Part shown: in pieces, positions 7,722-17,100 of the stretch
Position numbering within the stretch: the stretch's first letter is position 1
Layout of the letters: each line of letters begins with the position of its first letter
From: DASPJR01 sp035628505
Lineage (GTDB): Bacteria > Planctomycetota > SZUA-567 > H5-PLA8
Length of the DNA stretch: 64,000 nucleotides
Direction: 5' to 3'
Assembly: GCA_035628505.1 (NCBI GenBank)
Contig: DASPJR010000088.1
Span: forward strand, 91,535-155,534
The notes under the pieces: generated by a model
Database searches by the model: none
What the model saw: the letters and a program-made list of their open reading frames with translations, nothing else
Told to the model about the DNA's origin: nothing
Position numbers and translations under genes: made by a program

Positions 7722-9467
7722 ATGCCGGTTTCAGACGAAATCCGTGAACGGAAAGCGCGCCAGGGAATGTTCTTCATTTCCCTCGGCGTCGGCGCGACCA
7801 GTGTCGTCGTGCTGATGCTGCTTTTCATCGTCGGCTACATGGTCTACCGCGGCTCGGCGAGGCTGTTCTTCTCGCCGACGTATGTGCTCTACCATGCGGA
7901 TGGCTCGGTCAGCACCACGCGCATCAACGAAAGCATTGAATTCGACGCAGTCGATGAACTGGGTCGCAGCGAAGTCCAATCGCCGCTCCAGGCCGCCAAG
8001 CAGTTCCGCAGTCTCAAGGTCCACGAGATGACCTACGGCAGCGCGCCCATTCCGGACGGAACGGTCGTGGAGGTCTGGAAGGATGATCTCGAAGAGGTCG
8101 TCGATCCGTGGGAAGCGGATAATCCTGACGCTCCCAAAATCAAGAAGCTCGTACCGAAGAAGAAAGAAGAAATCAAAAACGCAGCGTCGATGGCTTACGA
8201 CCTCGAGAAGGGGGCGTATTCCGTTGTTCTGAAGGACGGCACGCGCCGCGAGTTCGACAAAGCGGCGACACTGCATTTCAGGCAGGGCGCTGAGCTGCTC
8301 AATCGCAAGACCCTGGTCACGCGTTACCTGCAGAACAATCCTGATGAAGACGCGCGCCGCCGCGCTGCGGCAGCGGAACTGATCGCCAGCAGCGCCCGGG
8401 AAAATGCCCATGCAGTCGACCCGCGCTGGAAAGTGTGGCTCAAGGCGCCCGTTGAAAAAACTTCCGGCGGCGTCACCTGGCTGCTGGAGGAACGCACCCG
8501 CGAATTTTCTGCCGTGACGGCATTCACGATCGTCGACAGGTGGAACTGGTTTCAGTTCTTCTGGGATTTCCCGCGCTCGGGCAATACCGAAGGCGGCGTG
8601 CTGCCCTGCATTTACGGCACGGTCATGATGACGCTGATCATGACGGTGCTTGTCGCGCCATTCGGTGTGGCCACCGCCGTGTACCTGATGGAATACGCGC
8701 ACGATAACTGGTTCACGCGGCTGATCCGTATCGCCGTGGCGAACCTGGCCGGAGTTCCCTCTATCGTCTTCGGTCTGTTCGGGCTCGGCTTTTTCGTCAT
8801 GGCTGTCGGCGGCGGAATCGACCGCATGCTGTACACGGCCGAGATGGTTGAAACCCGGGACGGCGTGCGTTTCACCGGCAGGATTCTGGAGAAAACCGCC
8901 GACCATATCAGCATCCAGCTGAAAGACGGCAGCGAAAAGAAAGTGCCCATGGCGGAAGTCAAAGCATCGGGCCAGGTGGTCGACAAGGTTTTTGGAACGC
9001 CCTGCATTCTGTGGGCGGCGCTGACGATGGCGCTGCTGACGCTGCCGGTGATGATCGTCGCGTCGGAGGAAGCGCTGCGCACCGTACCGCGCGAACTGCG
9101 TGAAGGCGCGCTGGCGCTGGGCGCAACGAAGTTCGCGACGATCACGACGGTGGTGATTCCCAGCGCACTTCCGGGCATTCTCACGGGCGTAATTCTCGCC
9201 GTTGCGCGCGCCTCCGGCGAAGTCGCGCCGCTGCTGCTGACGGGCGTGGTGGCGCACAAGGATCAACTGCCGACGAACGTTCTAGAGAAGTTCATGAACC
9301 TGGCGTACCACATCTACGATCTGTCCGTGAAATCCCAGCCGAACAAGATTGAGGAAGCCCAGGCGCTGGCCTTTTCCGCCGCGCTCGTTCTGGTCCTGGT
9401 TGTCCTGGCGATGAATCTGCTGGCCATTCTTTTGAGAGCCCGGCTGGGAAGCGGTCGACGTGGCTGA
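7722..9467 (+). CDS. pstA: PstA permease with two unusual inserted domains
   Basis: Second Pst permease, 581 residues against roughly 280-300 for classical PstA. One N-terminal helix (about 20-42) is followed by a hydrophilic insert of about 230 residues that would face the periplasm. The permease domain begins near residue 290 (IYGTVMMTLIMTVLVAPFGV) and carries the EAA loop ELREGALALGATKFATITTV. A second insert of about 55 residues (370-425) interrupts the membrane core, with the small beta-rich pattern GRILEKTADHISIQLKDGSE. The first insert has the related string YSVVLKDGTRREF. The frame is continuous and both conserved permease halves are intact, so this is an elaborated rather than a broken gene. 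It overlaps or abuts pstB. Confidence 0.9.
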   Translation: MPVSDEIRERKARQGMFFISLGVGATSVVVLMLLFIVGYMVYRGSARLFFSPTYVLYHADGSVSTTRINESIEFDAVDELGRSEVQSPLQAAKQFRSLKVHEMTYGSAPIPDGTVVEVWKDDLEEVVDPWEADNPDAPKIKKLVPKKKEEIKNAASMAYDLEKGAYSVVLKDGTRREFDKAATLHFRQGAELLNRKTLVTRYLQNNPDEDARRRAAAAELIASSARENAHAVDPRWKVWLKAPVEKTSGGVTWLLEERTREFSAVTAFTIVDRWNWFQFFWDFPRSGNTEGGVLPCIYGTVMMTLIMTVLVAPFGVATAVYLMEYAHDNWFTRLIRIAVANLAGVPSIVFGLFGLGFFVMAVGGGIDRMLYTAEMVETRDGVRFTGRILEKTADHISIQLKDGSEKKVPMAEVKASGQVVDKVFGTPCILWAALTMALLTLPVMIVASEEALRTVPRELREGALALGATKFATITTVVIPSALPGILTGVILAVARASGEVAPLLLTGVVAHKDQLPTNVLEKFMNLAYHIYDLSVKSQPNKIEEAQALAFSAALVLVLVVLAMNLLAILLRARLGSGRRG

Positions 9468-9480
9468 AGGGAGCGATAAG

Positions 9481-10329
9481 ATGAACGTGGACAGCGCAGA
9501 AGAAATTGAGGTTCCACGCGTGCAGAGACCTCTGCCAGCCCAGCACATGCCTGAGAAAAAGTCCCTCGAGGCGATTCCCGACCGAATCAGCGTTGAGAAC
9601 GTCGAGTTTTTCTATGGCGCCAAGCAGGCGCTTAACGGCATAAGCCTGGGAATTCCTGAGAAGCATATTACGGCATTCATCGGGCCGTCCGGGTGCGGCA
9701 AAACCACCTTTTTACGCATGATCAACCGCATGTGCGACGTCATCGACGGCGTACGTTACTCCGGAAATATCAGCATGGATGGCCAGAACATCCTGGAGCC
9801 CGGCGTGGACGTCGTCGCGCTGCGCCGCAAGGTCGGGATGGTCTTCCAGAAGCCCAATCCATTCCCGAAATCGATCTACGACAACGTCGCTTATGGCGTG
9901 CGGCTCTATGAGAACAAGCCAAAAGCCGAGCTCGACCAGATCGTCGAAGATAGCCTGCGCAAAGCGGCTCTGTGGGACGAAGTGAAGGACGACCTGCGCA
10001 AGCCGGGCACAGCTCTTTCGGGCGGACAGCAGCAGCGCCTGTGCATTGCGCGCACGCTGGCGGTCTCGCCTGAAGTGATCCTCATGGACGAACCCACATC
10101 CGCGCTCGACCCGATCGCAACGGGAAAAATCGAATACCTGATGATGGAACTTGCCAAAGATTACACGATCGTCATCGTGACCCACAACATGCAGCAGGCC
10201 GCGCGCATCTCCGACCGAACCGCCTTTTTCTTCATGGGAAAGCTGATCGAAGTCGGCGACACCGAACAGATTTTCACGCAGCCGCGCGAGCGCCAGACGG
10301 AAGATTACATCACCGGCCGCTTCGGCTGA
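9481..10329 (+). CDS. pstB: PstB phosphate transporter ATPase
   Basis: ATPase of the Pst complex. Walker A is GPSGCGKTTFLRMINRM, the ABC signature ALSGGQQQRLCIARTLA, Walker B VILMDEPTSALDP, and the switch histidine is in VTHNMQQAARISD. The Q-loop region KVGMVFQKPNPFPKSIYDNVAYG is diagnostic for PstB. ATG 9481 has AAGGGAG seven bases upstream. A GTG at 9460, overlapping the pstA stop, is an alternative that adds seven residues. The N-terminus is about 30 residues longer than E. coli PstB. It is the last gene of pstSCAB; no phoU follows, as the phoU-like gene lies upstream. Confidence 0.96.
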   Translation: MNVDSAEEIEVPRVQRPLPAQHMPEKKSLEAIPDRISVENVEFFYGAKQALNGISLGIPEKHITAFIGPSGCGKTTFLRMINRMCDVIDGVRYSGNISMDGQNILEPGVDVVALRRKVGMVFQKPNPFPKSIYDNVAYGVRLYENKPKAELDQIVEDSLRKAALWDEVKDDLRKPGTALSGGQQQRLCIARTLAVSPEVILMDEPTSALDPIATGKIEYLMMELAKDYTIVIVTHNMQQAARISDRTAFFFMGKLIEVGDTEQIFTQPRERQTEDYITGRFG

Positions 10330-10411
10330 TCGCAGCGTCGCTTAGCTCCTCCGTGCAGAAAAATCGGTGGATGTTATACTTCGTGGCAACCATCACAAAC
10401 GGAGGCGCCAC

Positions 10412-11530
10412 ATGCCGGCGAAGAGCAAGACGCATTGCATTGGAATTCTCACCTCGGGCGGAGATTGCCCCGGCTTGAACGCGGCCATTCGCGGCGTGGC
10501 CAAGACAGCGATCCAGGAATATGGCATGCACGTCATCGGCATTCTCGATGGCTTCCGCGGCCTGGTCGAAAACCGCACGATTCCGCTCGAAGCCATGGCC
10601 GTCAGCGGCATTCTCACGCACGGGGGAACGCTGCTGGGCACCAGCCGCGACAAGCCGCGGAAGATGGTGATGGGCGCCGAAGAGATGGACATGACCGAGA
10701 CGGCCGTGAAGAACGCGCACCGGCTCGGAATCGATTGCCTCGTCTGCCTCGGCGGCGGCGGAACGCAGAAGAACGCGCTGCATCTGCACAAAAAGGGCGG
10801 ACTGAACGTGCTGACGCTTCCGAAGACGATCGACAACGACGTTGCCGAGACGGATATTTCGTTCGGCTTCGACACCGCCATGGCCATCGCGACGGAGGCC
10901 ATCGACCGTCTGCATACGACAGCGTCGAGCCACCAGCGCCTGATGGTCTGCGAGATCATGGGCCATAACGCCGGTTGGCTGTGCCTCGGTGCGGGCATCG
11001 CCGGCGGAGCGGATGTGATCCTGTTGCCTGAAATCGAGTACGATCTGAATATCGTGAGCAAATTCCTTCGCGACCGGCGCCGCAGCGGCAAACGTTTCTC
11101 CATTATTGCGCTGGCAGAAGGCGCACGTTCAAAAGACCAGGCCAAGATCGACAGGGAAGCCGAGAAACAGTCGCAACGAATGAAGCAGAAAAATGGCGAC
11201 GACCTTCCCGTCTTTCAGGAACCGAAAGCCAGCCGGCTCGCGCGTGAACTTCAGCGCCTGACCGGCATCGAAGCACGCATGACGTCGCTCGGCCACGTTC
11301 AGCGCGGCGGTGGACCTTCGCCTACCGACCGCCTGCTCTGCACACGCCTGGGCAGCAAGGCCGCGGAACTTCTCGCGCAGGGCACGTACAACGTGATGGT
11401 GGCGGTGAAAGGCGAAGAGTGCGTTCCGGTGCCGCTCGAGAAAGTTGCAGGCAAAAAGAAGCTGGTGCCCACAGACCACTCGTGGATTCGCTCAGCGCGG
11501 CTGGTCGGAACGTGCTTCGGCGATCAGTAA
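10412..11530 (+). CDS. 6-phosphofructokinase (PFK family, ATP- or PPi-dependent unresolved)
   Basis: About 372 residues; phosphorylates fructose 6-phosphate in glycolysis. The start ILTSGGDCPGLNAAIRG, the substrate loop PKTIDNDVAETD with the catalytic Asp, CEIMGHNAGWL and the RxTSLGHVQRGG-like block near the end are PFK signatures. Lys in PKTIDND is typical of PPi-dependent and mixed-clade enzymes, whereas Gly in the nucleotide loop is typical of ATP-dependent ones. That loop reads LGGGGTQ, so the Asp of the usual GGDG motif is Gly. ATG 10412 has GGAGG nine bases before it; a longer start at 10367 lacks a ribosome site. It is convergent with the broken LacI gene. Confidence 0.9.
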   Translation: MPAKSKTHCIGILTSGGDCPGLNAAIRGVAKTAIQEYGMHVIGILDGFRGLVENRTIPLEAMAVSGILTHGGTLLGTSRDKPRKMVMGAEEMDMTETAVKNAHRLGIDCLVCLGGGGTQKNALHLHKKGGLNVLTLPKTIDNDVAETDISFGFDTAMAIATEAIDRLHTTASSHQRLMVCEIMGHNAGWLCLGAGIAGGADVILLPEIEYDLNIVSKFLRDRRRSGKRFSIIALAEGARSKDQAKIDREAEKQSQRMKQKNGDDLPVFQEPKASRLARELQRLTGIEARMTSLGHVQRGGGPSPTDRLLCTRLGSKAAELLAQGTYNVMVAVKGEECVPVPLEKVAGKKKLVPTDHSWIRSARLVGTCFGDQ

Positions 11531-11554
11531 AAATGATGCATGATGCATAAAGAA

Positions 11555-12581
11555 CTAGACACGAACCGGAGCGAGTGTTGCGCCTTCTTCCAGAGCGAAT
11601 TGCAGCGCGCGTGGCGGGAATGTTTGTGACGGGTCGGCAATTTTGTCGAGCAGCATTCGCGCTGCGGTGCTGCCGACCTCGTGCCAGGGAATGACCATCG
11701 TGGATACGGAAATGCCGGTGCGGTCCAAGCGTTCCTGGAAAAATGTGATGACCGATAAATCGCGCGGAATGGATAGCCCGCGGCAGGCGGCGGCATGCAG
11801 AATCGGAAGTGCGGTCGTATCGTTATAAGTCACAAAGGCACTCGGGCGGTCATCACCTGAGAGTATGTGCGCGGCGAAGGCGGCGCGTTCGCGAAGGGGA
11901 ATAAATTCGGCACCCTGCACATACCGCGACGGAAGATTCGCAGCCCTCATCGCGCGGGCGTAGCCTTCGTAACGGTCCACGTTGCTGTAATGATGCGGCG
12001 GTCGGCCGACGCCGATCCCGAAATCGGCGTAGGCGATCCGCCGGTGGCCCAGGCGTAGAAGCGTCTCGGTGGCGCTTCGGCTGGCGTCGAGGTCATCCGG
12101 GAAGACGCAGTCGGCCTTCTGCTGCGTGTTGATCCAGACGCTCGGAATGCCGTGCTCCTGGATCAGCTCGATCATGCGCTGCGGCACGTGGATGTGATAA
12201 TTTGATCAGCAGCCCGTCGGCCGACCACTGGGTCAGGATTTTGGGAACGAAACCCTGGCTCGTAAGCTTCTCGTCGGGCAGCGCGGTGAGACTCATGTGG
12301 TAATCGCGTTCGGCCACGCCGTCGTGAACACCGCGCAGCAATTCGTTGGGCAGGAAGCTCTTGGACTTTTCGGTGCTGAGCAGAAGTGCGACGCAGTTGA
12401 AGCGGCCCATGCGGATGGCGCGGGCGAAGCTGTTGGGGCGGTAGCCCAGTTCGCGGACGGCCTTCATCACGCGCTTGCAGGTTTCGGAGCGGTAGCGGTG
12501 GCCCTTATTATTGAGAATCTGGCTGACAGTCGGGACCGATAATCCGCTGCGTTCGGCGATTTCCCTGATCGTCACCGGCAT
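11555..12581 (-). pseudogene. LacI-family transcription regulator, frameshifted
   Basis: The N-terminal part (12581 to about 12200) has a LacI helix-turn-helix (TIREIAERSGLSVPTVSQILN), the hinge region and the first sugar-binding lobe ending SADGLLIK. Translation then leaves frame. The rest of the periplasmic-binding-like fold continues in another frame (about 12199 to 11555: VPQRMIELIQEHGIPSVWINT, LLRLGHRRIAYADFG, SAFVTYNDTTAL, IPRDLSVITFFQERLD). Removing one A at forward 12199-12200 restores one frame reading IKYHIHVPQRM, so this is a single-base insertion in the gene or an assembly error. The ligand is unknown. Both halves keep family residues, which argues for a recent lesion or a sequencing error. 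Confidence 0.85.
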
Positions 12582-12761
12582 GGAGCGGTCCCTTCGCCTA
12601 AAGAATGCTTTCGGATTTGATACACCGCGAAGGGGCGCCGCGGCGTGAAATCATCAACCACTGCGTCCGGCGGTTCAACCGAATGTTGTTTGAAAGACCT
12701 CCGCGTCTGCTGAATACTGTTGGCTCATTTTCCGGCAGAACCCTGTAGAGGAAAGTTTCGC

Positions 12762-14075
12762 ATGCTTAACGAACTCAAGCGTTCAGATCCCGAAGTTTTC
12801 GAAGCGATCAAAGGCGAAGTGAAGCGCCAGCAGACGCAGCTCGAAATGATCGCCAGCGAGAACCACGTCTCACCCGCGGTGCTTGAAACGGCGGGCACGG
12901 TGCTGACGAATAAATACGCCGAAGGCTATCCTGGCAAACGCTACTACGGAGGCTGCGAGTGGGTCGACGTGGCTGAGAATCTCGCGCGCGACCGCGCCAA
13001 GCAGCTCTTCGGCGCCGCGTACGCGAATGTTCAGCCGCATTCGGGTTCGACGGCGAACATGGCCGTGTACTTCACGTTCATCAAGCCCGGCGACAAGGTC
13101 CTGGGAATGGATCTCTCGCACGGTGGCCATCTCACCCATGGCTCTTCAGTAAACTTTTCAGGCCAGCTCTATAACTTCGTTGCCTACGGCGTGAACCGCG
13201 AAACCGAACACATCGACTACGACCACGTGGCTGATGTGGCGAAGAAAGAGAAGCCGAAGATGATCACCGTCGGCGCGAGCGCCTATTCGCGCGCGATCGA
13301 CTACAAGCGCTTCCGCGAGATCGCCGATTCAGTCGGCGCGTTCCTCTTTGCCGATATCGCGCACCCGGCCGGTCTGATCGCAAAGGGCCTGCTGCCGAGC
13401 CCCATCCAGCACGCTCACGTCACCACGACGACAACGCACAAAACGCTGCGCGGCCCGCGCGGTGGACTGATCCTGATGGGCAAAGATTTTGAGAATCCGT
13501 TCGGTCTGAAAGCGCCGAAGAGCGGCCGCACCAAAATGATGAGCGAGCTGCTCGACAGCATGATTATCCCTGGCATCCAGGGCGGTCCGCTGATGCATGT
13601 CATTGCCGCAAAGGCCGTGGGCTTCGGTGAGAACCTGCAGCCGTCTTTCGCGACGTATGCCGCTCAGGTCATCAAGAATGCCAAGACGCTCGCCGATGCG
13701 CTGATGGCGCGCGGCTTCCACGTCATTTCCAAAGGCACTGACAATCACCTGATGCTCATCGACCTGCGCAACAAGAAGATCACCGGCAAGATCGCCAGCG
13801 ACGTGCTCGATCACATCGGCATCACCGTGAACAAGAATTCGGTGCCGTATGACACGGGCTCGGCGCTGGATCCGAGCGGCGTTCGCATCGGCTCGCCGGC
13901 ATGCACGACCCGTGGGCTGAAAGAGAAAGAATTCGAAGTCATCGCTGACATCATCGACCGCGCCCTCTCCAATCCCAAGGACACGGCCGAGCACGAGAAG
14001 CTGCGCAAGCGCACACTGGATCTGTGCAACAGCTTCCCGCTTTACGGCGAGATGATGAAAGAGCTCTTCGGCTGA
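12762..14075 (+). CDS. glyA: Serine hydroxymethyltransferase
   Basis: PLP enzyme interconverting serine and glycine with tetrahydrofolate, about 437 residues. It shows MIASENHVSP, NKYAEGYPGKRYYGGCEWVD, the PLP-lysine motif TTTTTHKTLRGPRGG with Lys227, and IPGIQGGPLMHVIAAKAV. ATG 12762 follows GAGGAAA by about seven bases; a TTG at 12720 would add an atypical leader. A strong hairpin terminator lies about 55 bases after the stop. The intergenic region ahead of it (12582-12761) is shared with the divergent LacI-type gene and contains the 11-bp palindrome CGGTTCAACCG, a possible but unproven operator. Confidence 0.97.
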   Translation: MLNELKRSDPEVFEAIKGEVKRQQTQLEMIASENHVSPAVLETAGTVLTNKYAEGYPGKRYYGGCEWVDVAENLARDRAKQLFGAAYANVQPHSGSTANMAVYFTFIKPGDKVLGMDLSHGGHLTHGSSVNFSGQLYNFVAYGVNRETEHIDYDHVADVAKKEKPKMITVGASAYSRAIDYKRFREIADSVGAFLFADIAHPAGLIAKGLLPSPIQHAHVTTTTTHKTLRGPRGGLILMGKDFENPFGLKAPKSGRTKMMSELLDSMIIPGIQGGPLMHVIAAKAVGFGENLQPSFATYAAQVIKNAKTLADALMARGFHVISKGTDNHLMLIDLRNKKITGKIASDVLDHIGITVNKNSVPYDTGSALDPSGVRIGSPACTTRGLKEKEFEVIADIIDRALSNPKDTAEHEKLRKRTLDLCNSFPLYGEMMKELFG

Positions 14076-14089
14076 GCCGAATTTGCCTT

Positions 14090-14113
14090 GCGCAAAGACG
14101 CTGAGCCGCAAAA
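14090..14113. repeat. 8-bp tandem repeat (NCGCAAAG type)
   Basis: Three consecutive octamers GCGCAAAG, ACGCTGAG and CCGCAAAA lie directly after the glyA stop. Matching octamer arrays occur at 36466-36489 and, on the other strand and more degenerate, at 53344-53375. Confidence 0.5.
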
Positions 14114-14131
14114 GACTTCATTAAATGAAAT

Positions 14132-14163
14132 AAAAACGCCTGCGGAAATCGCAGGCGTTTTTT
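14132..14163. terminator. Bidirectional rho-independent terminator after glyA
   Basis: A perfect 12-bp stem AAAACGCCTGCG (14133-14144) and CGCAGGCGTTTT (14150-14161) with loop GAAAT is flanked by A-rich sequence on one side and a T run on the other. It can end glyA on the plus strand and the convergent large gene on the minus strand, whose stop is at 14180. Confidence 0.88.
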
Positions 14164-14179
14164 GTCTATTCACGAGGAG

Positions 14180-17100
14180 TTACTTGGCGCTGCCGGTCTT
14201 GCCTGCCTTGGCCTTGTAGGTCAAGACTGGATCAGCCGTGTAGAGCTTGCCGTTAAAGATGAGGCCAATCGGCACATCAAGCGGAACAGTGATATCACTC
14301 GTTCCAACCAGACCTTCGTCTGCAAGCTTCGACTGGTAGTTGCCCTTCAGCTTCAGCGCAAACTTGGCCATACCTGTCTTCTTGTTCGGTTTGCTGATGC
14401 GGAAGGCTTTGTCTGCGGACTGGCCTTTTTCATTCAGCGTGTAATCATCGATCACGCCGCCAACATTCACGATCACCTTCAGCCCGCTATAGGTCACTCC
14501 CGCTGCAGGGAGCAAGCCGCTGAGCGCGACCTGGTCGGCGTCCTGATCTTTCTTCAGGAAGTTCAACTTCAGGCTGAGCTTGACTGGACCGAGGGCCTTT
14601 TGATCGGCCGGCAGATCGCCAACCGGCGTCGACCCTGGATCATACTTGTCTGTCTTGTTCGGTGAATCGTCGAAGGCATCTTCCAGTTCGTCGGGGAAGC
14701 CGTCACCATCCGAATCGGCGGTGGACTGATCGGAACCGGCAATCGCGGGCGCACCTGAAGTTATCGTCAGCGTCCGGGTGTCGCTGCCGACATCGTTAGT
14801 GGCCGTAAGCGTCACCGAGAAGGTTCCAACCGAGGCGACGGCTCCGGTGATAGTTGCACCGCTGAGGGTTAGCCGCGTCGGCAGGTTGGCCGCATCGAAC
14901 GTAATGGTGCCGCTGCCGTTTGCCGTGATCGTGTAGGAGAGCTGCGCACCCGCTGTTACGCTGATGCTGAGCGCGCTGGTGATCTGCGGGGCAACACCGG
15001 CGCCCTGCGCGCCGACATTGATTTTCAGGATGCGCGTGTCCTTGGCGATGGCGTTTGTCGCCTCAAGCGTAACATCATAACTGCCCTGAGTGGTTGGCGT
15101 GCCGCTGATGCTGTCGCCGGAGAAAGACAGTCCCGGAGGCATCGGCGTGGCGTTGAAGGTGATCGGCCCGGTGCCGCTGGCCGTGATCTTATACGAGAAC
15201 GTGAGGCCAACGGCGGTGTTGGCAGTGGTGGCGCTGGTGATCAGCGGCGCGCCTTCAGGGTTGATCGTGATCTTCAGCGTCTTGGTCGTCGTGCCGAATT
15301 CGCTCGTTGCTGAAATTGTGACATCCGTGCTGCCGCTGGTCGTTGGCGTGCCGCTGATGGTATCAGTCGCGAAGGAGAGCCCATCCGGCAGCGGCGCGGC
15401 GGCGTTATAGGAAATCGTGCCCGCGCCGGTCGCCGTAATCTTGTACGAGAAGGGCTGATTGACGATGCCGCTGGTGAGCAGATCGCTGGTGATGGTCGGC
15501 GGCGGCGGATTGACGGTGACTTTCACCGTATCGGTGGAGCTCAGGTTGGAGCTATCCGTAACCGTTACGGTGATCGTATAGGTTCCCGAAGCCGCGTAGG
15601 TCTTGCTGAGCGCGAAGCTGGTGCCGTTAAGTGTCAGAGACTGTACGCCGCTCTGGTCGCCGTAGTCCACGGTCGCCGTGTGCGTGTCGGTGCCGTTGAG
15701 ATCGGAGAAGCTGCCGTTCTGATTGAAAGCAGCGTTGAACGCCACAGTGGCATCCGGTCCGGCGTTCACCGCCGGTGCGCTGGTGTAGGTGCCGGCGAAA
15801 ATGTCAGTGGCTCCATTGCTGTCGTTAGAAACAAGTTCGCTCGAATCCGTCTCAAAAACGATGGTCAAGCCTGATGCCGAAATGCTGTCGAGGCGCCAAT
15901 TCGAACCGGACCCGGTGCCTCCGCTAACCAGGGAGGTCGCGTTGGTGAGGCAGTCACGGCGGAAGATGTCTGATTTGCCGTTGGAATCGCCGGACGTGAG
16001 ATTGGAATAGTCGCTCAGGAAGGCGCAGAAGCGGCCGTCATCGCTGATGCGAAGCATCCCGCCACCCACTCCGGAACTGCCCCCGCTGCCAAAATTGCTC
16101 GTCCCATTGACGGCGCTGACGAGGATGGTGTCATTCGTTTCGCAGTCGCGGCGGAAGATATCCAGATTGCCCGCATCATTGGGCACCAGGTCGGAGTTAT
16201 AACCGTAGAAGAATACATAGCGCCCATCGGCGCTGATCGCCGGAAAGGACCACGCGGGAAAGCCGGTCGTCGCGTAACTGCTTTCACCATGTTTTGCGCT
16301 GCAAAGAATGACTGTCTGCGAGTTGCAGTCTCTGCGGAAGATGTCTGACTGCGGTGAGGTATCGGTGACGCCGGGGAGCAGGTCGGTGGCGAAGCTCTGG
16401 AACGCCACATATCGGCCGTCCGCAGAAATCGAAGGATAGGCGCATTCGCCGGCCGGCGAACCCGTCGTGCCATTGATGACGCTGACCAGAATCGTCGTGC
16501 CGGTCTGCATGTCACGCCGGAAGACCTGCTTGTTGGTTCCGTTGTATCCTGGAGCAAGATCGCTGGCCGTCGAGACAAAGATGACGTACCGGCCATCGGG
16601 TGTCAGATCGCCATCGATTGAATCGGAATTGCCCGCGAGCGTGCCCGCCTGATTGATTGAGACCAGCTCGGTGACGCCTGTCTGGCAATCACGCCGGTAA
16701 ATATCCTGCGCGCTGTTCTGATCCTGCGAGACAATCGCTCCGTAAGTCACGAACGTCACGTAACGGCCGTCGGCGCTGACGCTGAGCAGATCGCAGGGAG
16801 ACGTTTCGAAGGTGAGGTTGTCGTTCTTGATGCTGACTGGAATCGTCGTGTTCGTCTCCAGGTCGCGGCGGAAGATGTGGCCGTTGAAACCGCCCGGACC
16901 CGCGGGATTGGAGATATCCGATGCCTTGCTCTTGAAGACGACATAGCGCCCGTTGGCGCTGATCAGCGGCGTCTCTGAATCACCGTTGCCGCTGTCCGTC
17001 CCCGCGGTATTGACGCTCACCATCCGCGTCGTGCCCGCTTTCAGATCGCGCACGAAAACATCCTGTCTGTTATTCGAATCGGGAGTGACCAGGTCGTTGC

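Noticed and set aside
7731..9266. 511-codon minus-strand frame opposite pstA
   Set aside because: Arg/His/Gln-rich mirror frame of a permease with clear motifs.
12582..12761. Riboswitch ahead of glyA
   Set aside because: No recognisable glycine, SAM or ZTP motif core; only a short palindrome is visible.
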